This document shows, piece after piece, positions 1 through 8,238 of a stretch of DNA of 64,000 nt; within the stretch, counting starts at the first letter, position 1; every line of letters begins with the position of its first letter. A program made the position numbers and the translations under genes. Under the pieces are notes generated by a model. The model saw only the letters and a list, made by a program, of their open reading frames with translations. It made no database searches and was not told where the DNA came from. Origin of the DNA: Bacillus sp. PAMC26568. Lineage in GTDB: Bacteria > Bacillota > Bacilli > Bacillales > Bacillaceae. Location of the stretch: NCBI RefSeq assembly GCF_014235785.1, contig NZ_CP060137.1:2232001-2296000 (forward strand). Direction: 5' to 3'.

Positions 1-153
1 GACAGCATCCGCAGTAAGAGAGAGGTAGAAGAGATCTTTGATGCTCCAATTCTGGGTGCCGTTTCAAAAATGTCGAAGAGAAATACAACGAAAGGCAATT
101 TAAAAAAGAAGCAGCCCTTAAGGAGTGAAACCATTGGTTCAAAATCCATTTAA
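1..153 (+). CDS. Polysaccharide co-polymerase / BY-kinase activator, C-terminal fragment
   Basis: Only the last 50 residues are in the window, read in frame 1 to the TAA at 151-153. The piece contains REVEEIFDAPILGAVSK followed by a Lys-rich tail. That is the usual cytoplasmic C-terminus of Wzz/CapA/TkmA-type membrane proteins, which set polymer length and activate the partner tyrosine kinase. It overlaps the start of the kinase gene by about 20 bases, so the two are translationally coupled. By position it corresponds to epsA of the B. subtilis eps operon. The transmembrane part lies upstream of the window, so the assignment rests on position and this tail only. Confidence 0.7.
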   Translation, partial: DSIRSKREVEEIFDAPILGAVSKMSKRNTTKGNLKKKQPLRSETIGSKSI

Positions 154-793
154 TACAGTTCCGCCGAGAAAGAAAAGCTTAATTTCTTACTTCAACCCAA
201 ACAGCATGATTTCTGATCAGTATCGGACAATTCTTACAAATCTGCAATTTGCATCGATTGACCAAAAGTACCGGTCGCTTCTTGTTACATCCCCTGGATA
301 CGGGGAGGGCAAATCTACAACTGTCACAAATCTAGCCGTTTCCTTTGCATTACAAGGGGAAAAAGTTCTTCTGATCGACGGAGACTTAAGAAAACCAGCG
401 ATACATAACGCTTTTAAACTTGAAAATAATATCGGATTAACAAACGTTCTAATTGGGAATGCCACTTTAAATGAAGCCATTTACCAAACAGAGATCGGCA
501 GGCTGGCCATTTTAACAAGCGGATCAATCCCGCATAATCCTTCCGAAATCATTGCATCTCAAGCAATGAGAGACTTAATGATAAAGCTGCTTGATCAGTA
601 TGATTTAATCTTGTTCGATTGTCCGCCAGTTTTGGATGTTGTGGACACGAAAATTTTAGCAAATGAATGTGATGGAGTTGTTTTAGTCGTAAATAATGGA
701 AAAACAGATAAAGAGGAAGCTCTTGAAGCAAATAAGATTTTAACAATGGCCAGAGCTACATTGCTGGGAGTCGTCTTAAATGAATATAAATAA
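134..793 (+). CDS. epsB: BY-kinase (bacterial tyrosine kinase) of the eps operon, EpsB-like
   Basis: A cytoplasmic P-loop tyrosine kinase that works with the upstream co-polymerase to control exopolysaccharide assembly. Walker A (SPGYGEGKST, about residues 53-62 from this start), Walker A' (VLLIDGDLRKP) and Walker B (YDLILFDCPP) are all visible. I chose TTG at 134 because AAGGAG at 119-124 is nine bases upstream; the in-frame GTG at 125 touches that box and is too close. The C-terminus ends in LGVVLNEYK, with one tyrosine instead of the usual tyrosine cluster, so classic autophosphorylation may be reduced. Position just before an EAR-like element and epsC matches B. subtilis epsB. Confidence 0.9.
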   Translation: MVQNPFNTVPPRKKSLISYFNPNSMISDQYRTILTNLQFASIDQKYRSLLVTSPGYGEGKSTTVTNLAVSFALQGEKVLLIDGDLRKPAIHNAFKLENNIGLTNVLIGNATLNEAIYQTEIGRLAILTSGSIPHNPSEIIASQAMRDLMIKLLDQYDLILFDCPPVLDVVDTKILANECDGVVLVVNNGKTDKEEALEANKILTMARATLLGVVLNEYK

Positions 794-825
794 AAAATTT
801 TACCATAATCGTTCTTGATAAAGAA

Positions 826-928
826 TAACTGGTGATGTCTCCTATCCACTATCAATGGAGGCACTCGATCACGCTGTGGGTTTAAAAACCTTAGACGCAA
901 GTCGTCGGTAGTGTGGTGTGAGGAGGGG
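826..928 (+). promoter_or_regulatory. EAR (epsC-motif) antitermination RNA element, probable
   Basis: This structured, untranslated stretch lies exactly between the epsB-like and epsC-like genes, where B. subtilis carries the EAR element that lets polymerase read through terminators in the long eps operon. By eye it folds as a closed multibranch: TCTCCT near 838-843 can pair with AGGAGG at 921-926, CCACTA at 846-851 can pair with the TAGTGTGG segment near 909-916, and internal hairpins include GGGTTT/AAACC and GAC-GCAA-GTC. The match to the known family is by location and fold, not by a covariance search. Confidence 0.7.
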
Positions 929-940
929 TTAAATGCCCCA

Positions 941-1009
941 ATTAATATAGATTTTAACTTTATGCTTTTCTTTAGAAGAACATAAAGTTAAAACCTATAT
1001 CCAATTAAT
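941..1009 (+). repeat. Long imperfect inverted repeat (hairpin) before the 58-aa ORF
   Basis: TTTTAACTTTATG (952-964) is perfectly complementary to CATAAAGTTAAAA (981-993). The stem extends outward with ATATAG (945-950) against CTATAT (995-1000). The 16-base loop can form a small extra stem (TTCT/AGAA). No T-run follows, so it is not a standard intrinsic terminator. It could be an RNA-processing or stability structure downstream of the EAR-like element, or a small mobile palindrome. Confidence 0.75.
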
Positions 1010-1031
1010 AGCAGAAAGGAGTGTACACCTG

Positions 1032-1208
1032 GTGAAAGAGTTTGATACCTATCCGAAGTCATTAAAAAAAATGGTTCGCTATATAAAACAGGATGCAAGC
1101 TTGGAACAATTATATGAAATAAAGAAGCTCATTGATGGTTCGATTTATAAAAGATCCTTAATGCTTGAAAAAGGGATCCAGCGAAAAAAACAATATATAG
1201 GAGGGTAA
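1032..1208 (+). CDS. Small conserved-looking protein of 58 aa, function unknown
   Basis: An ORF from GTG 1032 to TAA 1206-1208, preceded by AAAGGAG at 1016-1021 with about 10 bases of spacing, and ending 4 bases before epsC. The product is charged and helical-looking (for example ASLEQLYEIKKLIDGSI), with no membrane segment or signal peptide. I do not recognise the family. The good RBS, tight packing against epsC and amphipathic helix pattern support a real gene, perhaps a small regulator or partner of the polysaccharide machinery; that role is inference. Confidence 0.6.
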   Translation: MKEFDTYPKSLKKMVRYIKQDASLEQLYEIKKLIDGSIYKRSLMLEKGIQRKKQYIGG

Positions 1209-1212
1209 GCTG

Positions 1213-3039
1213 ATGACCTATCATCGGAGGCTGTCATTATTAATTATTATTGATTCCGTTATTGTTCTTTCAGCCATCTTCTTTAGCCGCTTTCTTCTAG
1301 AGGCAGATCTGCATGTTCTTACATGGCCATTAATCATCAGCTCATTGACCCTGTTAATAAGTCATCATATTTTTTCTTTTCTATATAAGCTTTATAACAA
1401 AGCATGGGAATACGCAAGCATCGGAGAACTTTTCATCATTTTTAAGGCGATTACCTTTTCCATTTTAACAACGGCTGTCATGCAGCAGCTTATTGAACAA
1501 GAAGCCCATTTCAGGCTGCTTGCAGTAACCTGGATGATACACATGCTGCTGATTGGGGGTTCGCGTTTTTTCTGGAGAATGTATCGGGACACTTACATAA
1601 ACCGATCAAGCAGCAAGAAAAGAACGTTAATTATCGGGGCAGGTTCAGCGGGAACGATGGTTGCAAGACAGCTGAATAAGAGTGCAGATGCAGATATGCA
1701 TCCTGTCGCATTTATTGATGATAATGTAAACAAACAAAAGCTCGACATACTTGGCATACCAGTTGTTGGCGGTGTCGCCACCATAGAAGAAAAGGTCCGC
1801 GATCTTGAAATTGAGAATATTATCATTGCCATTCCTTCTCTAAGCAAAAAAGGATTGCAGAACATTTTTAATGAATGCTTAAAAACAAAAGCAAAAACAC
1901 AAATTATCCCGATGCTGGAAGATTTAATTACCGGTAAAGTTTCGGTTAATCAAATTCGCGAGGTTCGTGTTGAAGATCTTTTAGGACGCAAGCCAGTTGA
2001 ACTTGACATAGACAGCATCTCTGAAAACATATCAGAAAAGACAGTGCTCGTAACTGGTGCTGGAGGGTCAATAGGATCTGAGATTTGCAGACAAATCATA
2101 AAATTCAGACCTAGCAAACTAGTTCTTCTGGGACATGGAGAAAACAGCATTTATTCGATTGAAATGGAGCTACGTGGCGAGGCAGAAGAACAAAAAATTG
2201 AACTAGTCACCGAAATCGCCGATCTTCAAGATGAGAAAAAAATGTATGACGTCATGAGCCGTCATCAGCCTTATATCGTCTACCATGCAGCTGCACATAA
2301 ACACGTGCCGTTAATGGAACGAAATCCTGAAGAAGCTGTGAAAAATAATGTGATCGGCACGCGCAATGTAGCAAGTGCTGCAAGATGGGCAAATGTTGGA
2401 ATATTCGTCATGGTTTCAACGGATAAAGCAGTAAATCCAACAAGTGTAATGGGTGCTACGAAAAAACTGGCAGAAATGCTTGTTCAGCACTTCGATCAAA
2501 TCAGTAAAACCAAATTTGTAGCCGTTCGCTTTGGAAATGTATTAGGCAGCAGGGGAAGCGTCATCCCTCTTTTCAAGAAGCAAATAGAAAAAGGCGGACC
2601 TGTAACTATCACTCATCCTGACATGGTTCGGTATTTTATGACCATTCCCGAAGCTTCAAGACTTGTCTTGCAGGCAGGAGCACTTGCACGAGGCGGGGAA
2701 ATATTCGTACTTGATATGGGAGAGCCTGTGAAAATCATTGACCTTGCTAAAAACCTAATAAAAATGTCAGGTCACACACTGGATGACATTGACATCGAAG
2801 TAACAGGGATGAGACCAGGAGAAAAACTATTTGAAGAATTACTGAAGGATGATGAAGTTCATGATCAGCAAGTATATCCGAAAATCTACGTCGGAAAAAC
2901 AGCTACTCTTTATATAGAAGAAATTCAGCATATCATTGATTCATTTTCAAAAATGGAAAAAAGTGAACTGCGTGAAAAACTTCTTAATCTGGCAAACCAA
3001 AGGGTGCCTGAAAAAGAACTATTGTCGATACCTAGTTAA
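1213..3039 (+). CDS. epsC: Nucleoside-diphosphate-sugar 4,6-dehydratase/epimerase, EpsC-like membrane protein
   Basis: A 608-aa membrane-anchored dehydratase of the CapD/WbpM/PglF family, expected to convert UDP-GlcNAc to a 4-keto-6-deoxy intermediate that feeds EpsN and EpsM. Four N-terminal membrane segments (about 1-110) are followed by a first Rossmann fold ([14 protein letters not shown], about 140-153). The catalytic short-chain dehydrogenase domain begins at [13 protein letters not shown] (about 279-291) and contains [17 protein letters not shown] (about 402-418), with the SMK-type triad typical of large dehydratases. Length is normal. The ATG at 1213 follows GGAGGG. It lies immediately downstream of the EAR-like leader. 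Confidence 0.95.
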   Translation: MTYHRRLSLLIIIDSVIVLSAIFFSRFLLEADLHVLTWPLIISSLTLLISHHIFSFLYKLYNKAWEYASIGELFIIFKAITFSILTTAVMQQLIEQEAHFRLLAVTWMIHMLLIGGSRFFWRMYRDTYINRSSSKKRTLIIGAGSAGTMVARQLNKSADADMHPVAFIDDNVNKQKLDILGIPVVGGVATIEEKVRDLEIENIIIAIPSLSKKGLQNIFNECLKTKAKTQIIPMLEDLITGKVSVNQIREVRVEDLLGRKPVELDIDSISENISEKTVLVTGAGGSIGSEICRQIIKFRPSKLVLLGHGENSIYSIEMELRGEAEEQKIELVTEIADLQDEKKMYDVMSRHQPYIVYHAAAHKHVPLMERNPEEAVKNNVIGTRNVASAARWANVGIFVMVSTDKAVNPTSVMGATKKLAEMLVQHFDQISKTKFVAVRFGNVLGSRGSVIPLFKKQIEKGGPVTITHPDMVRYFMTIPEASRLVLQAGALARGGEIFVLDMGEPVKIIDLAKNLIKMSGHTLDDIDIEVTGMRPGEKLFEELLKDDEVHDQQVYPKIYVGKTATLYIEEIQHIIDSFSKMEKSELREKLLNLANQRVPEKELLSIPS

Positions 3040-3053
3040 AAAGGAGAGTACCT

Positions 3054-3935
3054 ATGAAAGTCAAGAAAGCCATTATTCCTGCCGCTGGATTGGGCACAAG
3101 ATTTCTTCCAGCAACAAAAGCAATGCCAAAAGAAATGCTCCCAATTGTAGACAAACCCACAATCCAATACATTGTAGAAGAAGCAGTAGAATCTGGGATT
3201 GAGGATATTATCATCGTAACAGGCAAAGGAAAACGAGCCATCGAAGATCACTTCGATAACTCATTTGAGCTCGAGCAAAACCTCCTTGAAAAAGGAAAGC
3301 TGGAGCTATTAAATGAAGTTCAAAAATCTTCAAAACTAGTAGATATTCATTATATCCGTCAAAAAGAACCAAAAGGATTAGGACACGCCATCTGGTGTGC
3401 CCGCAAATTTATCGGAAACGAACCATTCGCCGTTTTGCTTGGAGACGATATCGTGACAGCCGAAAAGCCTTGCCTAAAACAAATGATTGAACAATACGAA
3501 CGCTATAACGCCTCTATTATCGGAGTACAGCATGTATCGGACGAAGAAGTTTCAAGATATGGCATTGTAGATGGATCCAAAAAAGGAGAACGATTCTATA
3601 ACGTCAACCACTTAGTCGAAAAGCCAAAGCTTGAGGAAGCACCATCTAATTTGGCCATCCTGGGCAGATACATTTTAAGCCCAAGAATCTTCGACCTATT
3701 AAACAATCAAAAACCAGGTGCAGGCGGAGAAATTCAGCTTACCGATGCCATTGCAGCACTCAATCAGATTGAAGCCGTATACGCCTATGACTTCGAAGGA
3801 ATCCGTTATGACGTCGGAGAAAAGCTAGGCTTTATCAAAACAACCATTGAATTCGCCCTAAAACATGGCGAACTGAAATATGAATTACTTCACTACTTAT
3901 CCGATCTCATGGAAAAAGAATTATCAAAAAAATAA
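3054..3935 (+). CDS. galU: UTP-glucose-1-phosphate uridylyltransferase
   Basis: A 293-aa nucleotidyltransferase that makes UDP-glucose from UTP and glucose-1-phosphate. The N-terminal nucleotide-binding signature [20 protein letters not shown] is intact, and the Mg/uridine-binding LLGDDIV and the VGEKLGF segments near the C-terminus are present. Length is standard for GalU/GtaB. The ATG at 3054 follows AAGGAG. B. subtilis eps has no galU copy inside the operon, so this may be an operon-dedicated paralogue supplying UDP-glucose (and, through GalE, UDP-galactose). A terminator-like hairpin follows directly. Confidence 0.95.
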   Translation: MKVKKAIIPAAGLGTRFLPATKAMPKEMLPIVDKPTIQYIVEEAVESGIEDIIIVTGKGKRAIEDHFDNSFELEQNLLEKGKLELLNEVQKSSKLVDIHYIRQKEPKGLGHAIWCARKFIGNEPFAVLLGDDIVTAEKPCLKQMIEQYERYNASIIGVQHVSDEEVSRYGIVDGSKKGERFYNVNHLVEKPKLEEAPSNLAILGRYILSPRIFDLLNNQKPGAGGEIQLTDAIAALNQIEAVYAYDFEGIRYDVGEKLGFIKTTIEFALKHGELKYELLHYLSDLMEKELSKK

Positions 3936-3942
3936 CGAAACG

Positions 3943-3975
3943 AAAACACTCCATTTTATGTGAGTGTTTTTCTTT
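3943..3975 (+). terminator. Intrinsic terminator inside the eps operon, after galU
   Basis: AAAACACTC (3943-3951) pairs with GAGTGTTTT (3962-3970), followed by more T's (TCTTT). It sits between galU and epsD in the middle of a same-strand operon. Transcription must pass it to express the downstream glycosyltransferases, which makes it a natural target for EAR-type antitermination. Alternatively it may simply tune downstream expression. Confidence 0.75.
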
Positions 3976-3992
3976 CAAGTAGGGTGATAAAC

Positions 3993-5159
3993 ATGCCGAA
4001 AAAAGTGCTGTTCTCTGCAACGGTTGATTACCACTTTAAAAGCTTTCATCTTCCCATCTTAAAATGGTTCAAAGAACAAGGCTGGGAAGTCCATGTCGCT
4101 GCACTCGGTAATATCGAACTCCCATACGTTGATCAAAAATTCAACCTGCCGATTCAGCGGTCACCATTTAATAGAAGAAACTCGGCAGCATTTCGCCAGC
4201 TAAGAGACATTATCAATCAAAATCAGTACAAAATCATCCATTGCCATACCCCAGTCGGAGGCGTTCTCACCCGGCTTGCTGCAAAAGAAGCAAGAAAACA
4301 AGGCACAAAAGTCATCTACACCGCACACGGCTTTCACTTTTGCAAAGGAGCACCCCTTCAAAATTGGCTGACTTATTATCCAATTGAAAAATGGCTATCT
4401 AATTATACGGATTGTCTGATTACGATTAACGAAGAAGATTATCAGCTGGCAACTGAGCGCCGATTTGGAGCGGGATCAGTTGAGCATGTCCATGGGGTTG
4501 GGGTGGATACTGAAAAGTTCAAACCAATTTCGGAAGAAGAGAAAATGAAAAGAAGAAAAGACTTCGGATTCAGTCAGGATGATTTCTTACTTTTCTATGC
4601 AGCGGAATTTAACAAGAATAAGAACCAGCAACTCTTGCTGAATGCAATTTCACTACTAAAAGAAAAGCTGCCAAACGCCAAACTACTATTAGCTGGTGAA
4701 GGCACACTTTTAGAAGAATGCAAACAGCTGGGTAAAACAAAAGGCATTGAGCATATGGTTCATTTCCTAGGATTTAGAAATGATATCGATACCATCTTGC
4801 CAATGTGTGACTTAGCCGTTGGATCAAGTTTGCGTGAAGGGCTCCCGGTGAATATTATGGAGGCTATGGCATGCGGGCTTCCGGTTGTGGCTACTGAGAA
4901 TCGGGGGCATGGGGAGCTTGTTGAAGATGGGGTGAATGGATACCTTATTAAAAATCAAGATATTGACCTGTTTTCAAGGAAAATCAATGACATCTCACAA
5001 TCAAAACTATTACACAGGAATTTAGGATCGATGAGTATAAAAAGAGTGAAAAATTATCAAATATCAAGCGTCAGTATAGAGCTTTCAGAAATCTACGCCA
5101 GATACATGTTGAGGGATACTAATGAAACCAAAGATCAGTATAATCGTGCCTATCTATAA
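3993..5159 (+). CDS. epsD: GT4 glycosyltransferase, EpsD-like
   Basis: A 388-aa GT-B fold enzyme of family 4 that should transfer a sugar onto the growing lipid-linked repeat at the cytoplasmic face. The N-terminus (VLFSATVDYHFKSFHLPIL) and YTAHGFHF segment resemble B. subtilis EpsD. The C-terminal donor site has the EGLPVNIMEAMACGLPVV pattern. ATG 3993 is chosen because AGGGTGA precedes it; the open frame starting at 3960 would begin inside the terminator stem. The end overlaps the next gene by 38 bases. Confidence 0.9.
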   Translation: MPKKVLFSATVDYHFKSFHLPILKWFKEQGWEVHVAALGNIELPYVDQKFNLPIQRSPFNRRNSAAFRQLRDIINQNQYKIIHCHTPVGGVLTRLAAKEARKQGTKVIYTAHGFHFCKGAPLQNWLTYYPIEKWLSNYTDCLITINEEDYQLATERRFGAGSVEHVHGVGVDTEKFKPISEEEKMKRRKDFGFSQDDFLLFYAAEFNKNKNQQLLLNAISLLKEKLPNAKLLLAGEGTLLEECKQLGKTKGIEHMVHFLGFRNDIDTILPMCDLAVGSSLREGLPVNIMEAMACGLPVVATENRGHGELVEDGVNGYLIKNQDIDLFSRKINDISQSKLLHRNLGSMSIKRVKNYQISSVSIELSEIYARYMLRDTNETKDQYNRAYL

Positions 5160-6189
5160 TGTGGAAAAATATTTATCCAGATGCTTGGACAGCCTTCTTT
5201 TGCAGTCATTTAAAGATTTTGAGATTATAGCCATCAATGATGGTTCAACAGATTCAAGCGGATGTATTTTAGATGAATATGCTAAGAGGCATAATGAAAT
5301 TATTGCTATACACAAAAAGAATAATGGAGTATCCTCAGCTAGAAACGATGGATTACAAAAAGCAACGGGAACATATATAGGATTTGTTGATCCGGATGAT
5401 TGGATTGACAAGAATATGTATGAAGAATTGTATAAAACAGCTGAACAAGAACAAGCAGATATTGTTATGTGCTCATACATTCGTGAATTTGGTACTCATT
5501 CTAAAGAGAAAATATTCGAAGAAGCTGACATTAGAAAATATGTGAATGAGGAATTGAAAACGAAAATACTAAGAAGGCTTATTGGCCCCATTGAAAAAGA
5601 AGTATCAAATCCAGAATATCTGGATGCGTGGGGTACTGTTTGGTCTAAACTTTATAAATCTCAATTAATTAAACAAAATAAACTGGAATTTGTGGATCTA
5701 AAAGAAATAGGAAGTAACGAAGACACATTGTTTAATATTCAAGCTTTTTATCATGCAAATTCTTTTGTATTCCTTAATCAGCCTTTATATCATTACTGGC
5801 GTATGAACGAGACATCTGTAACATCAAAGTATAATCAAAAACTGGTTCATCAGTTTGGAACTCTCTATACTAAAATGGAGAATTTCCTTCAAGAGAAAGA
5901 ACTCAAAGGGGTATTTCAAACAGCATTAACGAATAGAATTAGCATCAATACATTAGGATTAGGGTTAAATACAATCAGCATAGGAAATACAAATTCATTC
6001 ATAAAAAAAATAATCGAGTTAAATCAAATATTAAAAAGCAAGCATATAAAACGTTCATTAAATAAATTTGACATGCAGCACTGTCCAATTGTTTGGAAAA
6101 CGTTTTTTTTCTTTGCAAAAAAACGTATTGTAATAGGATTATTTATGATGTTAACATCCATAGAATTTCTAAGAAAAACGGTGCGTTAG
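5122..6189 (+). CDS. GT2 glycosyltransferase
   Basis: A 355-aa inverting family 2 glycosyltransferase. The N-terminal GT-A domain is complete: SIIVPIYNVEKYLSRCLDSL, then INDGSTDSS (nucleotide binding) and FVDPDDWID carrying the DXD-like metal site. The C-terminal third is typical of EpsJ-like enzymes and has a hydrophobic stretch near the end. It overlaps the upstream gene by 38 bases, so translation is probably coupled. It sits where B. subtilis has epsE, but its motifs are EpsJ-like, so the flagellar-clutch role of EpsE should not be assumed. Confidence 0.88.
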   Translation: MKPKISIIVPIYNVEKYLSRCLDSLLLQSFKDFEIIAINDGSTDSSGCILDEYAKRHNEIIAIHKKNNGVSSARNDGLQKATGTYIGFVDPDDWIDKNMYEELYKTAEQEQADIVMCSYIREFGTHSKEKIFEEADIRKYVNEELKTKILRRLIGPIEKEVSNPEYLDAWGTVWSKLYKSQLIKQNKLEFVDLKEIGSNEDTLFNIQAFYHANSFVFLNQPLYHYWRMNETSVTSKYNQKLVHQFGTLYTKMENFLQEKELKGVFQTALTNRISINTLGLGLNTISIGNTNSFIKKIIELNQILKSKHIKRSLNKFDMQHCPIVWKTFFFFAKKRIVIGLFMMLTSIEFLRKTVR

Positions 6190-6199
6190 GAGGGAAAAG

Positions 6200-7309
6200 A
6201 TGAAACCGATGCGTGTTTTGCAGGTAGTTACTATCATGAATCGCGGTGGACTTGAAACGATGCTGATGAATTATTACAGGAAGATGGATAAAAGCAAAAT
6301 TCAATTCGATTTTATAGTGCACCGTATGGAAAGAGGCCATTATGACGATGAAATTGAAAGGTTAGGCGGACATATATATCGAATGCCCTCAATCAGGCCT
6401 GGAAATTACAGAAAATACTTTCATTCATTAAATGATTTTTTTGCAAAGAATAGAGATTATAAAGTTGTCCACGCACACAACAATGAAAATAGCAGTTTTG
6501 TTTTAAGAGCAGCTAAAAAGGCAGAGGTACCTTGCAGAATTGCTCATAGTCATTTAAGTGACTTGGGAATTGATCTGAAACTGCCATTTCGCCTTTATGC
6601 CCGATATTATATGAAAGATAATCCAACACAATATTTTGCCTGCTCTAAAAAAGCGGGTCAATGGCTATTTGGAGAGCGAAACGATATTACGGTTCTCAAC
6701 AATGCAGTAAATGTGACTGACTTTCAGTTTAATCAAGAAGTAAGATCTGAATTACGAAAGGAACTGAACATTGGAAATCAATTAGTAATAGGTCATATAG
6801 GAAGATTCAATAAACAAAAGAATCATGAATTTTTAATCGATGTGTTTAAAACTATTCACGATAGAATGCCAAACTCTTTTCTGCTTTTAGCAGGTGAAGG
6901 CCATTTGCGTCAATCCATAGAAGAAAAAGTGAAAAGACTGGGCCTTTCACATAATGTTCATTTCCTTGGAGTTCGTAAAGATATACAAAAACTTATGCAG
7001 GCAATGGACGTATTTCTTTTTCCATCACTATTCGAAGGATTGCCGGTTGTTTTAGTAGAAGCACAAGCAGCAGGCTTAAAGTCGTTTGTTTCAAATACAA
7101 TTACAGAAGAAACAAATGTTACTGGACAGCTAGAGTTTTTAAGTCTTAAAGATCCATCTGAAATCTGGGCAAATAAGATTTTATCTTCCACGTATGAACA
7201 TAAAAATACTTTAAAAGTCTTGCGTGAAAAGGGTTATGATACATCAACTATGTCAGATTGGCTAACCGAATTCTACTTCAATCAATCTAGTAAAGCAGTG
7301 GAGGTGTAA
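6200..7309 (+). CDS. epsF: GT4 glycosyltransferase, EpsF-like
   Basis: A 369-aa family 4 glycosyltransferase. The opening (RVLQVVTIMNRGGLETMLMN) and RKMDKSKIQFDF closely follow the B. subtilis EpsF pattern, as does FPSLFEGLPVVLVEAQAAGL in the C-terminal donor-binding domain. GHIGRFNKQKNHEF marks the start of the second Rossmann domain. Start ATG 6200 follows AGGAGGG. It is packed 10 bases after the previous gene and 3 bases before the next. The exact sugar and linkage cannot be read from sequence. Confidence 0.9.
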   Translation: MKPMRVLQVVTIMNRGGLETMLMNYYRKMDKSKIQFDFIVHRMERGHYDDEIERLGGHIYRMPSIRPGNYRKYFHSLNDFFAKNRDYKVVHAHNNENSSFVLRAAKKAEVPCRIAHSHLSDLGIDLKLPFRLYARYYMKDNPTQYFACSKKAGQWLFGERNDITVLNNAVNVTDFQFNQEVRSELRKELNIGNQLVIGHIGRFNKQKNHEFLIDVFKTIHDRMPNSFLLLAGEGHLRQSIEEKVKRLGLSHNVHFLGVRKDIQKLMQAMDVFLFPSLFEGLPVVLVEAQAAGLKSFVSNTITEETNVTGQLEFLSLKDPSEIWANKILSSTYEHKNTLKVLREKGYDTSTMSDWLTEFYFNQSSKAVEV

Positions 7310-7312
7310 CCT

Positions 7313-8218
7313 ATGAAACCAACCTTATCAGTCTTTACACCTACTTTTAACCGGGCCTACACTTTGCACCTATGTTATGAGAGTTTGATCCGGCAAACAT
7401 GTAAGGATTTTGTTTGGCTCATCATTGACGATGGATCTTCAGACGGAACAAGCGAATTAGTGAAAAAGTGGCAGAATGAAAATAAAGTACCTATCATTTA
7501 TTACTACCAAGTAAATCAAGGCATGCATGGGGCACATAATGCTGCATACGAACGAATTGAAACAGAATTAAACGTGTGTATTGATTCTGATGATTACATG
7601 GCAGACGATGCAGTAGAAAAGATTGTTCAATTCTGGAAAAAACATGGAAGTGATGAATACGCAGGAATTGTCGGTCTTGATGCAACTCCAGAGGGGGAAA
7701 TTATCGGAACTAAGATGCCTGATCATTTGAATGAATCTACACTCTCAAACTTATACGCAAAGCATAAGGTAAAAGGGGATAAAAAATTAGTTTACAGAAC
7801 AGAACTTACAAAAAAAACACCGCCATATCCAATCTTTCCTGGCGAAAAATATTGTCCTTTAAGCTACAAGTATCTTCTCATTGACCAAATGAATCCATTA
7901 CTTATCATGAATGAAATTTTGTGTCATGTGGAGTACTTACCTGATGGATCGAGTTTGAATATGATTAATCAGTATAAAAGAAATCCTAATGGATTTGCTT
8001 TTTTTAGGAGAATTGGCATTCAATTTTCACCGACCTGGAAAGATAGGTTCAGGGAATCGGTACATTATGTTTCAAGCAGTCTAATGATTAAGAATAAACG
8101 ATTTTTATTTGACTCACCTAAAAAATGTTTAACTTTGCTGGCAACACCATTAGGAATACTACTCTATTTATATTTAACAAATACTGATAAAAAAACAGTG
8201 ATTCATACAAATAGCTAG
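7313..8218 (+). CDS. GT2 glycosyltransferase
   Basis: A 301-aa GT-A enzyme of family 2. LSVFTPTFNRAYTLHLCYES and IIDDGSSDGT give the nucleotide-binding half, and VCIDSDDYM carries the DXD-type metal site. A hydrophobic C-terminal stretch may dock the protein at the membrane. It closely resembles the enzyme at 18404 in the same operon (shared FTPT-NRAYTL start and KDF-WL-IDDGS block), so the two are probably paralogues acting on different steps. Good RBS (GGAGGTG) before ATG 7313. Confidence 0.88.
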   Translation: MKPTLSVFTPTFNRAYTLHLCYESLIRQTCKDFVWLIIDDGSSDGTSELVKKWQNENKVPIIYYYQVNQGMHGAHNAAYERIETELNVCIDSDDYMADDAVEKIVQFWKKHGSDEYAGIVGLDATPEGEIIGTKMPDHLNESTLSNLYAKHKVKGDKKLVYRTELTKKTPPYPIFPGEKYCPLSYKYLLIDQMNPLLIMNEILCHVEYLPDGSSLNMINQYKRNPNGFAFFRRIGIQFSPTWKDRFRESVHYVSSSLMIKNKRFLFDSPKKCLTLLATPLGILLYLYLTNTDKKTVIHTNS

Positions 8219-8238
8219 TTGTTGAAAGGAAAGAAAGC

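Noticed and set aside
811..826. GTTCTTGATAAAGAAT resembling the SinR palindrome, just before the EAR-like element
   Set aside because: Left half has a mismatch and the site is inside an operon within the structured leader; more likely part of the RNA element.
3960..3992. N-terminal extension of the EpsD-like protein
   Set aside because: Codons lie inside the terminator stem-loop; ATG 3993 has its own RBS.
5122..6189. Calling this gene epsE (flagellar clutch) because of operon position
   Set aside because: Its N-terminal motifs (SIIVPIYNVEKYL, INDGSTDSS) are EpsJ-like, and do not match the EpsE N-terminus I recall; only the general GT2 family is supported.
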